Notes: generated by a model not told the origin, from the sequence alone. Positions 52,704 to 62,018 are shown, counted from the stretch's first letter. The stretch: DNA of 64,000 nt from JAANXG01 sp049583715 (GCA_049583715.1 JBAUWJ010000135.1:1-64000), one strand, 5' to 3'. Translations and numbers: made by a program.

Positions 52704-55042
52704 CCGGCGCACCCGTGCGCGTCCTGGGCGGCAACCTGCTCCACGGCGCCCAGCACCCGCTCCGGCGTCGCCGGTGCGTCCAGGTGCGGGCTCGAACGGT
52801 AGTCGGCAACGCCGGCCACCGCGTCCTTGATGGCCTGGAATACCGATATTCCCAGCATCAGCGGCGGCTCGCCGACGGCCTTCGAGCGATGAATCGTCTC
52901 CTCGCGGTTGGCGGCCGACTCCATGAGCTTCACGCGGAAGTCCACCGGCAGGTCCGAGCAGGTCGGGATCTTGTAGGTGGACGGCGCGTGGGTCTTGAGC
53001 TCCCCCTTCCCGTCCCACCACAGCTCCTCGCTGGTGAGCCAGCCCATGCCCTGGATGAAGCCGCCCTCCACCTGGCCGAGATCGATGGCGGGATTCAGCG
53101 ACTTGCCGCAGTCGTGGAGGATGTCGATGCGGGTGGTGCGGTACTCGCCGGTCAGGGTGTCGATCACGACCTCGGCCACGGCCGCGCCGTAAGCGAAGTA
53201 GTAGAACGGCCTGCCGGTGAGGGTGTCCTTGTCGTAGTGGATCTTCGGCGTGCGGTAGAAGCCGGTCGAGGACAGCGAGACCCGCGCCATCCAGGCGGAC
53301 CGCACGAAATCGGCAAAGCCGATGCACGCCTCGCCGGCGACGACGTGGTTGTCCTCGAAGCGCACCTCGGCGGCCGGCACCTTGTACTGGTGGCAGGCGA
53401 ACTTGACGAGCCGCTGCTTGATGGTCCGCGCCGCGGCCTGCGCGGCCTTGCCGTTCAGGTCGGAGCCGCTGGATGCCGCCGTCGCGGAGGCGTTCGGCAC
53501 CTTGCTGGTATCCGACGCCGTGATCTTGATGCGGTCGATGTCGATCTGCAGCTCCTGGGCGACCACCTGCGCCACCTTGGTGAACAGGCCCTGCCCCATC
53601 TCCGTGCCGCCGTGGTTGAGGTGAACGGTGCCGTCGGTGTAAATGCTGAGCAGCGCGCCGGCCTGGTTGAGATGCGTGGCCGTGAAGGAGATGCCGAACT
53701 TCACCGGCGTCATGGCGATGCCCTTCTTCAGCACCTTGTGGCCGTGGTTGAACTCACGGACCGCCTCGCGGCGCCGCCGGTACTCCGAGCTTTGCTCGAG
53801 GTCCCCGAAGATATCGTGGATGACATTGTCCTCGATGGTCTGCCCGTAGTGGGTGACGTTCCGGTCCTCGACGCCGTAGAAGTTGGCCTTGCGGACGTCG
53901 AGCGGGTCGCGGCCGAGATGGCGGGCCACCTCGTCGATAACGTACTCCACGGCGAACATGCCCTGGGGGCCGCCGAAGCCGCGGAACGCGGTGTTGGAGA
54001 CGGTGTTGGTCCTCAAGCGGTGACTGACCACTTCCAGGTTCTCGAGATAGTAGGCGTTGTCGCAGTGGAACATGGTGCGGTCGTTGACCGCGCCGGACAG
54101 GTCCACCGACACGCCGCAGCGCGACAGGAACTCGAACTTCACGCCCTCGATGATTCCTTCGTCGTTGAAGCCGGCGTCGTAGTAGATGACGTAATCGTGG
54201 CGTTTGCCGGTCATGAGCATGTCGTCGTCGCGGTCCATCCGAAACTTCACCGGCCTGCCGGTCTTCTGTGCCAGCAGCGCGGCGATGCAGGCCATCTGCG
54301 CCGCCTGGCTCTCCTTGCCGCCGAACGCGCCGCCCATGCGCCGGCACTCCACGACCACGTCCTTGGCCTCGAGGCCGAGGGCGGCGGCTACCAGGTGCTG
54401 CACCTCGCCGGGATGCTGGGAGGAGCTGTAGACGAACATGTCGCCACCTTCCCTGGGGATCGCCATCGCGATCTGGCCCTCGAGGTAAAACTGGTCCTGG
54501 CCGCCCAGCTCCAGGCGGCCGTTCAATCGGTGCTTCGCACGGCTCAATGCGCCGTCCGGGTCGCCCCGGCGGATCGTCTGGCTCGGCAGCACCAGCGATT
54601 GACGCTTCAGCGCGTCGTCGAGATCCAGGACCGGATCGAGCGTCTCGATATCGATGTTCGCCTTGCGCGCCGCGCGGCGTGCGTGGTCGACGGTGTCCGC
54701 CGCCACGGCGAACATCGCCTGACCCGCGTACTGCACGGTGTCCACGGCCAGGATCGGATCGTCGTGCACCACCGGCCCGAAGTTGTTCTCGCCGCAAATG
54801 TCGGAGGCCGTGCAGACCTCCACCACGCCCGGCATCTCGCGAACGGCGTCGAGATTCATTGACGCGATCCGCCCGTGGGCCACGCGGCTCATCCCGACGG
54901 CCGCGTGCAGCAGTCCTTTGGGCTCGGGGATATCGTCCGTGTACCAGGCATGGCCACTGACGTGCAGGCGGCTGCTGTCGTGGGGGTACTGCTCGCCGAC
55001 GGCGCCTTTGACGCCCTTGGGAGCGCGGATCTCACCTTCCAT
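52700..55042 (-). CDS. xdhB: Xanthine dehydrogenase molybdenum-binding subunit XdhB
   Basis: The large catalytic subunit (780 residues) that oxidises hypoxanthine and xanthine to urate. Moco-binding segments are present: GGQDQFYLEGQIAMAIP, CRRMGGAFGGKESQAAQ, RTNTVSNTAFRGFGGPQGMF and HGGTEMGQGLFTKVAQVVAQEL. The catalytic base is Glu725 in VGEPPLMLG. The Phe/Arg residues that orient xanthine correspond to the FRGFG block. The molecule needs the FAD/Fe-S subunit XdhA, whose 3' end overlaps it by 11 bases, and the chaperone XdhC downstream. Length is as usual for bacterial XdhB. Confidence 0.97.
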   Translation of the reverse strand: MEGEIRAPKGVKGAVGEQYPHDSSRLHVSGHAWYTDDIPEPKGLLHAAVGMSRVAHGRIASMNLDAVREMPGVVEVCTASDICGENNFGPVVHDDPILAVDTVQYAGQAMFAVAADTVDHARRAARKANIDIETLDPVLDLDDALKRQSLVLPSQTIRRGDPDGALSRAKHRLNGRLELGGQDQFYLEGQIAMAIPREGGDMFVYSSSQHPGEVQHLVAAALGLEAKDVVVECRRMGGAFGGKESQAAQMACIAALLAQKTGRPVKFRMDRDDDMLMTGKRHDYVIYYDAGFNDEGIIEGVKFEFLSRCGVSVDLSGAVNDRTMFHCDNAYYLENLEVVSHRLRTNTVSNTAFRGFGGPQGMFAVEYVIDEVARHLGRDPLDVRKANFYGVEDRNVTHYGQTIEDNVIHDIFGDLEQSSEYRRRREAVREFNHGHKVLKKGIAMTPVKFGISFTATHLNQAGALLSIYTDGTVHLNHGGTEMGQGLFTKVAQVVAQELQIDIDRIKITASDTSKVPNASATAASSGSDLNGKAAQAAARTIKQRLVKFACHQYKVPAAEVRFEDNHVVAGEACIGFADFVRSAWMARVSLSSTGFYRTPKIHYDKDTLTGRPFYYFAYGAAVAEVVIDTLTGEYRTTRIDILHDCGKSLNPAIDLGQVEGGFIQGMGWLTSEELWWDGKGELKTHAPSTYKIPTCSDLPVDFRVKLMESAANREETIHRSKAVGEPPLMLGISVFQAIKDAVAGVADYRSSPHLDAPATPERVLGAVEQVAAQDAHGCAG

Positions 55043-56543
55043 AGGCGTATACCTGTTCGTTGTCTTCTCGCGGCTCGCCGGCGGTCTGCAGGTAGAAGCG
55101 GTACAGCAGGTTCCTCGACACCTTCCTCCGATAAGCCTCGCCGGCGCGCATGTCCGTCAAGGGCGTGAAGTCGCGGTCCAGCGCCGCCATGGCCGTCTGG
55201 ATGGCTGCCTCGTCCCAGGGCTTGCCCGCCAACGCCTGCTCGCAGGCCGACGCCCGCTTCGGGATCGCCGCGACACCGCCGAAGCCGGCGCGGAACGCCG
55301 CGACCCGACCGTCCTCGATCTGCAGGGAGAATGCGGCACAGACTGCGGAGATGTCCTGGTCGAAGCGCTTGGAGACCTTATAGGCGGCAAGCTGCATCTC
55401 GTCCCGGCGAAGCGGCACGCGCACGCACTCGAGCACCTCGCCGGGCTGCCTGGCGTTCTTCTGGTAGTCGATATAGAAGTCCTCCAAGGCCAGCTCGCGG
55501 CACCCCCGGGCCGAACTCACGACGACACTGGCGCCCACGGCCATCAGGGCGGGCATGGTGTCTCCGATGGGCGAGCCATTGGCGACGTTGCCGCCGAGGG
55601 TCCCGGTGTTGCGGATGGGGGGCGAGGCGAAGCGCAGGAACAGCTCCTCGAATTCCGGGTACTCTTCCAGGATGTGGGGGAAAGCGTCGCTCAGCGATAC
55701 CGCGGCGCCAATCTCGAGGTGGGTGTCCGTCCTCGCGACCTGCTTCAGCTCCGTCACGTTGCCGACATAGACGACGTCGTCCAGATCGCGGTACTGCTTG
55801 GTGACCCACAGGCCCACGTCGGTGCCGCCGGCGAGCAGCGTCGCATCGGGATGCCCGTCCGCGATCTCGAGCAGGGCGTCGAGGCTCGACGGCGCGTGAT
55901 ACGTCCGGCCGGTGCCTTCGATGACCAGGGTGTCGACGGACTGCAGCGAGCGCAGTCGCTCCACCAATGCCTGCTCGTCCGGCGTGGATTGGCCGGCGGG
56001 CGCCGTCAGGAGATTCACGGTGCCACTGTCGAGCTGCGCCCCGAGCTCATACATACGTCTTGCGGCGTCGATGATCGGCCGGTAGCCCGTGCAGCGGCAG
56101 AGATTGCCGGCCAACGCGTCGTCCACGCCGCGGCGTCCCGGAAATTCCCCGCGCTTGTAGAGCGCGAACAAAGACATGACGAAGCCCGGCGTGCAAAAGC
56201 CGCACTGTGAGCCGTGGCAGTCCACCATCGCCTGCTGCACGGGATGCGGCGGCGCACCGGGAGCGCTCAGGCTTTCGACCGTGAACAAGGCCTTGCCGTC
56301 CAGGGTGGGCAGGAACTGGATACAAGCGTTGACGGCCTGGTAGCGAATGCCGTCGCCGTGCAGCTCGCCGACCACGACTGTGCAGGCGCCGCAGTCACCC
56401 TCCGCGCAGCCTTCCTTGCTGCCGGTGCGCTGCAGGTCCTCGCGAAGGTATTGCAGCACCGTGCGATTCGGGTCGACATCGTCGATGACCCGCGTTTCAC
56501 CGTCGAGCACGAATCGTATCGAATGTCGAAGAGCTTGCTTCAT
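55032..56543 (-). CDS. xdhA: Xanthine dehydrogenase Fe-S/FAD subunit XdhA
   Basis: A 503-residue subunit with two 2Fe-2S clusters and FAD, passing electrons from XdhB to NAD+. The plant-type cluster uses C46, C51 and C54 in GCAEGDCGAC plus C74. The second uses C114 and C117 in SQCGFC plus C149 and C151 in LCRCTG. The FAD domain (about 205-380) has LLAGGTDVGLWVTKQ and RNTGTLGGNVANGSPIGDT. The C-terminal CODH-type domain ends at 503. The start at 56543 (MKQALRHSIRF) is chosen because upstream residues do not fit. uraH is 7 bp upstream on the same strand. Confidence 0.96.
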   Translation of the reverse strand: MKQALRHSIRFVLDGETRVIDDVDPNRTVLQYLREDLQRTGSKEGCAEGDCGACTVVVGELHGDGIRYQAVNACIQFLPTLDGKALFTVESLSAPGAPPHPVQQAMVDCHGSQCGFCTPGFVMSLFALYKRGEFPGRRGVDDALAGNLCRCTGYRPIIDAARRMYELGAQLDSGTVNLLTAPAGQSTPDEQALVERLRSLQSVDTLVIEGTGRTYHAPSSLDALLEIADGHPDATLLAGGTDVGLWVTKQYRDLDDVVYVGNVTELKQVARTDTHLEIGAAVSLSDAFPHILEEYPEFEELFLRFASPPIRNTGTLGGNVANGSPIGDTMPALMAVGASVVVSSARGCRELALEDFYIDYQKNARQPGEVLECVRVPLRRDEMQLAAYKVSKRFDQDISAVCAAFSLQIEDGRVAAFRAGFGGVAAIPKRASACEQALAGKPWDEAAIQTAMAALDRDFTPLTDMRAGEAYRRKVSRNLLYRFYLQTAGEPREDNEQVYAYGR

Positions 56544-56550
56544 GGGTCCG

Positions 56551-56901
56551 TCAACTGCCCCGATAGGTGGAGTAGCTCCACGGCGAGACCAGCAGGGGCA
56601 CATGGTAATGCTCGTCGGCCGCAATGGAAAATCGGAGCGTGACACGATCCAGGAAAGGCGGATCGGCGGTCGGCACGGACTGTTCGGCGAAGTAAGCGGC
56701 AACGTCGAACTCCAGCTCGTAGGTGCCTTTCGCGAACGACGTTTCGTCGAGCAGCGGTGCGCCTGTGCGGCCGTCGGCATTGGTGCTTGTCTCCCCGATC
56801 AAATCGCGCCCCGCCCGCGTTATTCGGAACAAGCGCACCGATATGCCCGTGCCAGGCTTCCCCTGCGCAGTGTCCAGCACATGTGTGGTCAGTCTACCCA
56901 T
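56551..56901 (-). CDS. uraH: 5-hydroxyisourate hydrolase (transthyretin-like)
   Basis: A small enzyme of 116 residues that hydrolyses 5-hydroxyisourate, the product of PuuD. The family pattern is clear: RLTTHVLDTAQGKPG with the active-site His at the start, RTGAPLLDE, FAEQSVPTADPPFLDRVTLRFSIAADEHYHVPLLVSPWSYSTYRGS at the end. The terminal YRGS tetrapeptide and the HYHVPLL histidines are diagnostic against transthyretin. The ATG at 56901 gives no signal peptide, so it is cytosolic. It is first in the minus-strand series that continues into xdhA. Confidence 0.95.
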   Translation of the reverse strand: MGRLTTHVLDTAQGKPGTGISVRLFRITRAGRDLIGETSTNADGRTGAPLLDETSFAKGTYELEFDVAAYFAEQSVPTADPPFLDRVTLRFSIAADEHYHVPLLVSPWSYSTYRGS

Positions 56902-57683
56902 ACTGCCATCGTCATAGACATTCTGCCTCAAGCAGAAGTGAGGGACACTGCTCGACTACCACCTTCACCCCGTCCCTCCCGGCTCTGGCTCCATGCTTCG
57001 CCCTGCCTCCTCCATTCCCTGAAGTCGTCCCGCCAACGGAGCGTGTTACGAAGCTCAACGCCACCCTGCCGTCATTGCGAGGAGCCGAAGGCGACGAAGC
57101 AATCCAGAAACCGAGGCCAGGCTGGACGTGGGTTTCTGGATTGCCGCGTCGGCTGCGCCGCCTCGCAATGACACCAGCGGGCCCCGCCATTTGAGCTTGC
57201 GACACCCTCCAACGGACCAGAGTCGAGAGGGCTGGGGTGCGGGCGGGTTTGGACTCGCACATTCACCGAGCCGCTCGCGAGAGCGGGAAAGGGGATCCAT
57301 CATCTTGGTGGAGTTGTCGCATTCTCGTCGTCCCGTTCAGCTTCGTATCTCGTACCGATGCCGATTTTCGACTGCCGGCGCCACTTCATACCCGCCTCCA
57401 ATGTCGTCGCTGGCTATTCTGCGGGCCATTCTACTGACGTTCCAGCTCAACCCGGTAGCACCAATATTCGCTCATCCGATGCCATTTCGGCTGCACCCGG
57501 GCCACGGTCAAAGCCTCCAACCGCCAAGTCCGTGCCCCGTGGCAGTGCTGTACGATCCCGGATTGTAGCCGCGCCGCCAATGGGACTACCCTACTCACCC
57601 TCCGGGCTTTCGGCTGCTCCTTCAGGGAAAGCCGAAGCCGTCCGACCCGCGACACTTTCTCGAAAACCGTGCGAGGTGTGCGC
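56902..57683. other. Long intergenic region with a palindromic repeat
   Basis: 782 bp between the divergent uraH and DUF1993 genes. It should hold the promoter of the purine island, but no confident -35/-10 pair was seen. The main structure is the CATTGCGAGG palindrome at 57071-57172. A smaller hairpin ccgctcgcgagagcgg lies near 57270. The reading frames here are unlike any family I know. Confidence 0.55.
57071..57172. repeat. CATTGCGAGG-type imperfect palindrome
   Basis: The left arm gtcattgcgaggagccgaag..gaagcaatccagaaac (57071-57111) pairs with gtttctggattgccgcgtcgg..cctcgcaatgac (57132-57172). About 40 bp of imperfect stem surround a 20-base loop. The outer and inner sequences match the core of the element at 3794-3938, but the ggaagctctgattaat ends are absent here. 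Confidence 0.75.
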
Positions 57684-58190
57684 ATGAACACGCTGTACGA
57701 CGCAACGATCCCCGTCTTTGTACACGGCCTGAACAGGATACGCGCGTTCCTGCTGAAGGCCGAGCAGTATTCAGACGATAAGGGAATCGCCATGAATGAG
57801 CTGCTGGAAGCCCGCCTGGCGCCCGACATGTTCACCCTGACGCAGCAGGTGGGCTATGCGTACTTCATGTCTCTGGAAGCGGCCGGCAACCTTTCCGGAA
57901 AGGCGCCGCCGGAGATGGGCTACGACGAGAAGAGCGCCGGCGACCTGTACGCGAGCCTGGAACAGGTGGCGCGGTATCTCAAGTCCATCGACCCGGCCGA
58001 TATCGAGGACTCGGCGGAAAAGGAGGTCGACACTTTTCTGTCCTCGGAGAAAGTGCGCCTTCACCGCTACGTGCATTACTTCGCGCTGCCGAACTTCTAT
58101 TTCCACGTCGTCACGACTTACGACATCCTTCGCCACAAGGGCGTACCGCTGCGCAAGCCCGACTATATCGGCTCCCCACCGACCGGTTGA
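57684..58190 (+). CDS. DUF1993 family protein
   Basis: A 168-residue helical protein. The DUF1993 family has a start like MNTLYDATIPVFVHGLNRIRAFLLKAEQYSDDKGI. It continues with LLEARLAPDMFTLTQQV, SLEQVARYLKSIDPADIEDS and ends with FHVVTTYDILRHKGVPLRKPDYIG, all visible here. The function is unknown; the fold resembles DinB-type four-helix bundles, and the conserved His/Asp near the end could bind a metal. The start at 57684 is preferred, as the ATG at 57669 has no better site. It converges with the potassium channel genes. Confidence 0.88.
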   Translation: MNTLYDATIPVFVHGLNRIRAFLLKAEQYSDDKGIAMNELLEARLAPDMFTLTQQVGYAYFMSLEAAGNLSGKAPPEMGYDEKSAGDLYASLEQVARYLKSIDPADIEDSAEKEVDTFLSSEKVRLHRYVHYFALPNFYFHVVTTYDILRHKGVPLRKPDYIGSPPTG

Positions 58191-58209
58191 CGGCGGCCGA
58201 AAGCCGGTT

Positions 58210-58872
58210 TCAGCGCCCGGAGTCCTTCTCCGCGCTCCAGCGCGCCGTCAGCTCGCCCAAGCTGTCGCGGCGGGTGATGATCACGACCTCGTCGCCGCTC
58301 TTCAGCGCGGTATCGTGCTCCGCCAGCAGGAACTTGTTGTCACGGTAAATGCAGATCACCCGGCTGTCCTTGGGCAGCTCGAGCGCATCGACCTGCATCT
58401 CGTCCTCCTTGCGCGCGACGAACGAGAACACCCGTGCTTCGTCGCGGATCATGGTGGACAGCTCCAGGGGATCCCTGCCCTCGAACATGTCCGCAAGATA
58501 GCGCCCGATGGTGCGCGCCGGAATGATAGTGTTCTCGAGGCCCAGCTCGATGCAGATATGCTCGAATTCGGCATCCTCGATCTTGGTGATCACGCGCCCG
58601 AAGCCCAGCGAGCGGCCCACCAGGCTGGCGATGATATTCGCCTGGTCGTTGCCGGTGAGACAGTACAGGACATCGCTCTCACCCGGATTGGCCTCGCGCA
58701 GAATGGCAGGCTTGCTGCCGTCGCCGTGCAGCAGGCCGCAGTCCAGCTCCTGGGTCAGCACATCGATTCGCGCCTTGTCGCTCTCGACGATGACCACTTC
58801 GTGCCCGCGTGCCAGCAACAGCCGTGCCGTCATCACCGCCAGCGAGCCCGCTCCGACGAATACCGCTCTCAT
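58210..58872 (-). CDS. TrkA-type potassium transport regulatory subunit (single RCK)
   Basis: A 220-residue cytosolic gating protein. The N-terminal Rossmann RCK domain (about 1-125) binds NAD(H) or ATP: AVFVGAGSLAVMTARLLLARGHEVVIVESD, then LLHGDGSKPAILREA and YCLTGNDQANIIASLVGRSLG. The C-terminal RCK_C domain (about 135-215) has VDALELPKDSRVICIYRDNKFLLAEHDTALKSGDEVVIIT. With only one RCK pair it is KtrA-like in size, half of E. coli TrkA. It overlaps the TrkH-like membrane subunit by 4 bases and controls its opening. Confidence 0.92.
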   Translation of the reverse strand: MRAVFVGAGSLAVMTARLLLARGHEVVIVESDKARIDVLTQELDCGLLHGDGSKPAILREANPGESDVLYCLTGNDQANIIASLVGRSLGFGRVITKIEDAEFEHICIELGLENTIIPARTIGRYLADMFEGRDPLELSTMIRDEARVFSFVARKEDEMQVDALELPKDSRVICIYRDNKFLLAEHDTALKSGDEVVIITRRDSLGELTARWSAEKDSGR

Positions 58873-60332
58873 TGTGCCTCACCCCGCTTGCCAAACCAGG
58901 TCGGCGGGTAGAATAGTACGAGCAGTGCAACGATTTCCAACCGGCCAAGCAGCATATCCAGGCCCAGCAGCACTTTGAGCGGGGTCGCCAGCGTCGCCGC
59001 CGTAATGCCCGTCGACAGGCCTGCGGTAGCCGCCGCCGAGGTCACCTCGAACAACGCGTCGATGGGTGCGTAGCCCCAGGCGACGAACACCAGCCACGAC
59101 AGCAGCACCACGAGGAAGAAGAGAAACATCAACAGCGCGGCGCGGGCGATGTCGTCCTGCTCGAGCACCCGGCCGGCGAGGCGCGGCTCCACCACGGCAT
59201 GGGTGGCTGCGGCCGTGCGCCGCACCGTGACCTGGACAAGCCGCAGCAGAATCATGAGTCGCAGCATCTTGATGCCCCCGGCCGTTGATCCGACGCCGCC
59301 GCCCACCGCCATGGCCAGGATCAGCACCAGCTTCGCCGCCGCACCGAGCTGCGCGATCCTGAGGCTGGCGAACCCCGCCGTGGTCTGCGCCGACAGGCCG
59401 AGCAGCAGGCCGTTGGCGATGGATTGCCTGCCGCCCAGTCCGGCTCCGGCGAAGAGCAGCCCGCTCATCAGGGCACCAACCAGTATGACCGCGGTGACCA
59501 GCCCGCGAAGCTCCACGTCCTGCAGCGCCACGCGCCATTCTCCGTGAAACGCCCGGTAGTAGAGCACCAGCGGCAGGGTGCCACAGAAACCGAGGATGAC
59601 GACGGCAAAGCGCGGCGCCCAGCCGGCCATGCCGCCCAGGTTGCCGTCGAAGGAAGAGAACCCGCCGGTGGATACCGCCGACATGACGTGCACGATGGCA
59701 TCGAAACCGTTCAGGCCGAGTGCCCAGAGCAAGGCAATGCCGCACGCCGTCAGTACCAGGTAGACATCGAGCATGCGCCGCGCGTGGGTGCGCGCCGTGG
59801 TCGCGAGCGGCTCGTCGGCCCCGGGCTGGACGAGCCGGTGCGCGGCCATGTGGTGGCCCGTCAGCAGGGCAAGGGACAACACCACGATCCCGAGACCACC
59901 AAACCACTGCATGAAGGAGCGCAGGAACAGGAAAGTGTGCGGTTCCCCGGAGGGCCGTGCCACGGTCGACAGTCCCGTGGTCGTCACGCCCGAAACGGAT
60001 TCGAGCCAGGCGTCGATGGCGGTCAGGCCGCCCGCCGCCAGCGGATAGCTCATCAGCAGCGAAGCGACGACGAACGTCAGCGCGACCACGACGAGGGCTT
60101 CGTTGGTGCGGATCTCGGTGGGCGCCGGCAGGCGCAGCAGCGGCGCACCGGCGAGCACGAGCAGGATCGCGACGGCGCCGAGCCGCCAGGTGAACGCGTA
60201 GTCGCCGTAATAGAGCGAGACCAGCAGCGGGACGAGTGTCAGGGCAGCCAGCACGACCAGCAACTGGGCCAGGTAGTACCCGATCGCACGCGGTCGCACC
60301 GCGTAGCTCAATACCGATGCGCCTGACTTCAT
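58869..60332 (-). CDS. TrkH-family potassium channel subunit
   Basis: A 487-residue potassium uptake protein with four MPM repeats. Selectivity-filter segments are recognisable: VSGVTTTGLSTV (about 112-123), SAVSTGGFSSFDGN (about 216-229), SAQTTAGFASLR (about 310-321) and TSAAATAGLSTGI (about 430-442). The typical Gly in each filter is present. The helix LPLVLYYRAFHGEWRVAL and the intramembrane loop segment GGGVGSTAGGIKMLRL are conserved. It is translated together with the single-RCK subunit (4-base overlap), giving a complete Trk/Ktr system. An NhaP antiporter lies divergently upstream. Confidence 0.94.
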   Translation of the reverse strand: MKSGASVLSYAVRPRAIGYYLAQLLVVLAALTLVPLLVSLYYGDYAFTWRLGAVAILLVLAGAPLLRLPAPTEIRTNEALVVVALTFVVASLLMSYPLAAGGLTAIDAWLESVSGVTTTGLSTVARPSGEPHTFLFLRSFMQWFGGLGIVVLSLALLTGHHMAAHRLVQPGADEPLATTARTHARRMLDVYLVLTACGIALLWALGLNGFDAIVHVMSAVSTGGFSSFDGNLGGMAGWAPRFAVVILGFCGTLPLVLYYRAFHGEWRVALQDVELRGLVTAVILVGALMSGLLFAGAGLGGRQSIANGLLLGLSAQTTAGFASLRIAQLGAAAKLVLILAMAVGGGVGSTAGGIKMLRLMILLRLVQVTVRRTAAATHAVVEPRLAGRVLEQDDIARAALLMFLFFLVVLLSWLVFVAWGYAPIDALFEVTSAAATAGLSTGITAATLATPLKVLLGLDMLLGRLEIVALLVLFYPPTWFGKRGEAQ

Positions 60333-60461
60333 GCCGTGCTCCCGTCGATGAGTGCCGCACCTGGTGGAAGGACGAAGCGCGCATACTAACAGACGCGCCG
60401 CAGCGGCCTGGCATCAGGGGCGGTCGTGTAGAATGGCGGCGACATACCGGCGGACAATCTT

Positions 60462-61706
60462 ATGACGGAACTCGAGCTTGCCAGCGTACTGGTGTGCCTC
60501 GCCGCGCTGTTCGGGGTGCTCAACTATTTTCTCCTGCGACTGCCACAGACCATCGGCCTGGTGGTGATTGCGCTGGGCACCTCTTTCGCCATCATGGGAC
60601 TGCACGCGCTCTTTCCGGAGCTCGGCCTGGCCACACTCGTGCGGGAGCGGGTGCAAAACTTCGATCTGAACGAAGCATTCATGCACGGCATGCTCGGCTT
60701 CCTCTTGTTCGCGGGCGCGCTGCACGTGGACCTCGAATCGCTGCGCATCAACCGGTGGGTGATCGCCCTGGCCGCGAGCGTGGGCGTGGTCGCGTCGGCA
60801 TTTCTCGTGGCGCTTGGATTTCAATGGCTGTCCGGCGTGCCGTTCCTCGTCGCTCTGGTGTTCGGCGCCCTCATCTCACCCACCGACCCGGTGGCGGTAT
60901 TGAGCGTGCTGAAGGACGCCGGCGTCCCCGAATCACTGGAAGCAAAGATCGCCGGTGAGTCGCTGTTCAACGACGGTTCCGGCTACGTCGTATTCCTCAT
61001 CGTGGCCGCGCTCGCGTTCGGCAGCTCCGGATCGCACCCGCTCGGTGCCGGAGACGTGGCCTCATTGTTCCTGCTGGAAGCCGTCGGCGGCGCGGTGCTC
61101 GGCGGGGTCGCCGGCTGGCTGGTGTTCACGGCCATGAAACGCATCGACGACTACAGCCTGGAAGTCCTGCTGACCCTGGCCCTGGTGATGGGCACCTACG
61201 CCCTCGCCCACCGCCTGCATGTCAGCGGGCCCATCGCCGTCGTCGTCGCCGGCCTGTTCATCGGCAGCCACGGCGTCGCCTACGGCATGTCCGAGACCAC
61301 TCGCGATCACGTCATCAAGTTCTGGCGGATGATCGACGAGATCCTCAACGCCGTGCTGTTCCTCATCATCGGCATGGAGATCTTCACCGTCACCTACCAC
61401 CCGACGGCGCTCGTGATCGGCCTCGCCAGCGTGCCCCTGGTGCTGCTCGCCCGCTTTATCACACTCGGTGGCATCATCGGATCGCTGCGCTTCAAGCGCC
61501 CCTTCACCGGCGGCGCCCTGCCCATCATGACCTGGGGCGGCCTGCGCGGCGGCATCTCCGTCGCACTGGTCCTCTCCCTGCCGCCCTTTCCGGAGAAGAA
61601 CCTCCTGCTGATGGCCACCTATGTAGTGGTGATCTTCTCCATCATCGTCCAGGGCCTCACCATCAAACCGTTCGCGCGCCTCTGGCTGCGCCGCGCGGAC
61701 GCCTGA
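60462..61706 (+). CDS. CPA1-type sodium/proton antiporter (NhaP)
   Basis: A 414-residue inner-membrane antiporter with about 12 helices. The CPA1 ion-binding motifs are present: the crossover helix ALISPTDPVAVLSVLK (about residues 143-158), the FNDGSGYVVF segment (about 175) with the conserved Asn-Asp, and the C-terminal TWGGLRGGISVALVLSL with the helix-10 Arg. It exports sodium (or potassium) in exchange for protons and helps pH and salt balance. The close, divergent TrkH-TrkA unit suggests a combined cation-homeostasis region. The small gene at 61773 follows by 66 bp. Confidence 0.93.
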   Translation: MTELELASVLVCLAALFGVLNYFLLRLPQTIGLVVIALGTSFAIMGLHALFPELGLATLVRERVQNFDLNEAFMHGMLGFLLFAGALHVDLESLRINRWVIALAASVGVVASAFLVALGFQWLSGVPFLVALVFGALISPTDPVAVLSVLKDAGVPESLEAKIAGESLFNDGSGYVVFLIVAALAFGSSGSHPLGAGDVASLFLLEAVGGAVLGGVAGWLVFTAMKRIDDYSLEVLLTLALVMGTYALAHRLHVSGPIAVVVAGLFIGSHGVAYGMSETTRDHVIKFWRMIDEILNAVLFLIIGMEIFTVTYHPTALVIGLASVPLVLLARFITLGGIIGSLRFKRPFTGGALPIMTWGGLRGGISVALVLSLPPFPEKNLLLMATYVVVIFSIIVQGLTIKPFARLWLRRADA

Positions 61707-61772
61707 CGCGGATCGCCGGTCACGCTACGGGTGCTATGATGGGCGCCCATTCACAGACCCGAACGCCCGCTC

Positions 61773-62018
61773 ATGCGCACCATCACGAGCGAAGACGGCC
61801 AGACCTGGGACGTGGCCGTGCAGCAGGCCTCCTACGGCGCCCACTACCTCCTTTTCGCCGCCCGCGGCACCGACGAGATCCGCCAGGCGCTGATGGCCGC
61901 GTCCACCCGCATCGGCGCCGAGCGCGAACTCGCGGAGCTGACCGACGAGGTGCTCAAGGCGCGGCTCATGGGTCTGGACGCATCGGAGCCGGGGCAACCA
62001 CCCGACCTGGGCGCTTGA
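61773..62018 (+). CDS. Small conserved-looking hypothetical protein
   Basis: An 81-residue soluble protein without signal or membrane helix. It begins RTITSEDGQTWDVAVQQASYGAHYLLFAARG and continues with a charged helical part (AELTDEVLKARLMGLDASEPGQ). I do not recognise a named domain, but the composition and codon pattern look coding, and the reading frame is complete between well-separated neighbours. It lies between the antiporter and nitrilase genes on the same strand (50 bp before the latter), so it may be co-transcribed with either. Confidence 0.6.
   Translation: MRTITSEDGQTWDVAVQQASYGAHYLLFAARGTDEIRQALMAASTRIGAERELAELTDEVLKARLMGLDASEPGQPPDLGA

Noticed and set aside
52715..54862. A 715-codon plus-strand frame opposite xdhB
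   Set aside because: It is the antisense shadow of a well-conserved molybdenum subunit and shows no motif of its own.
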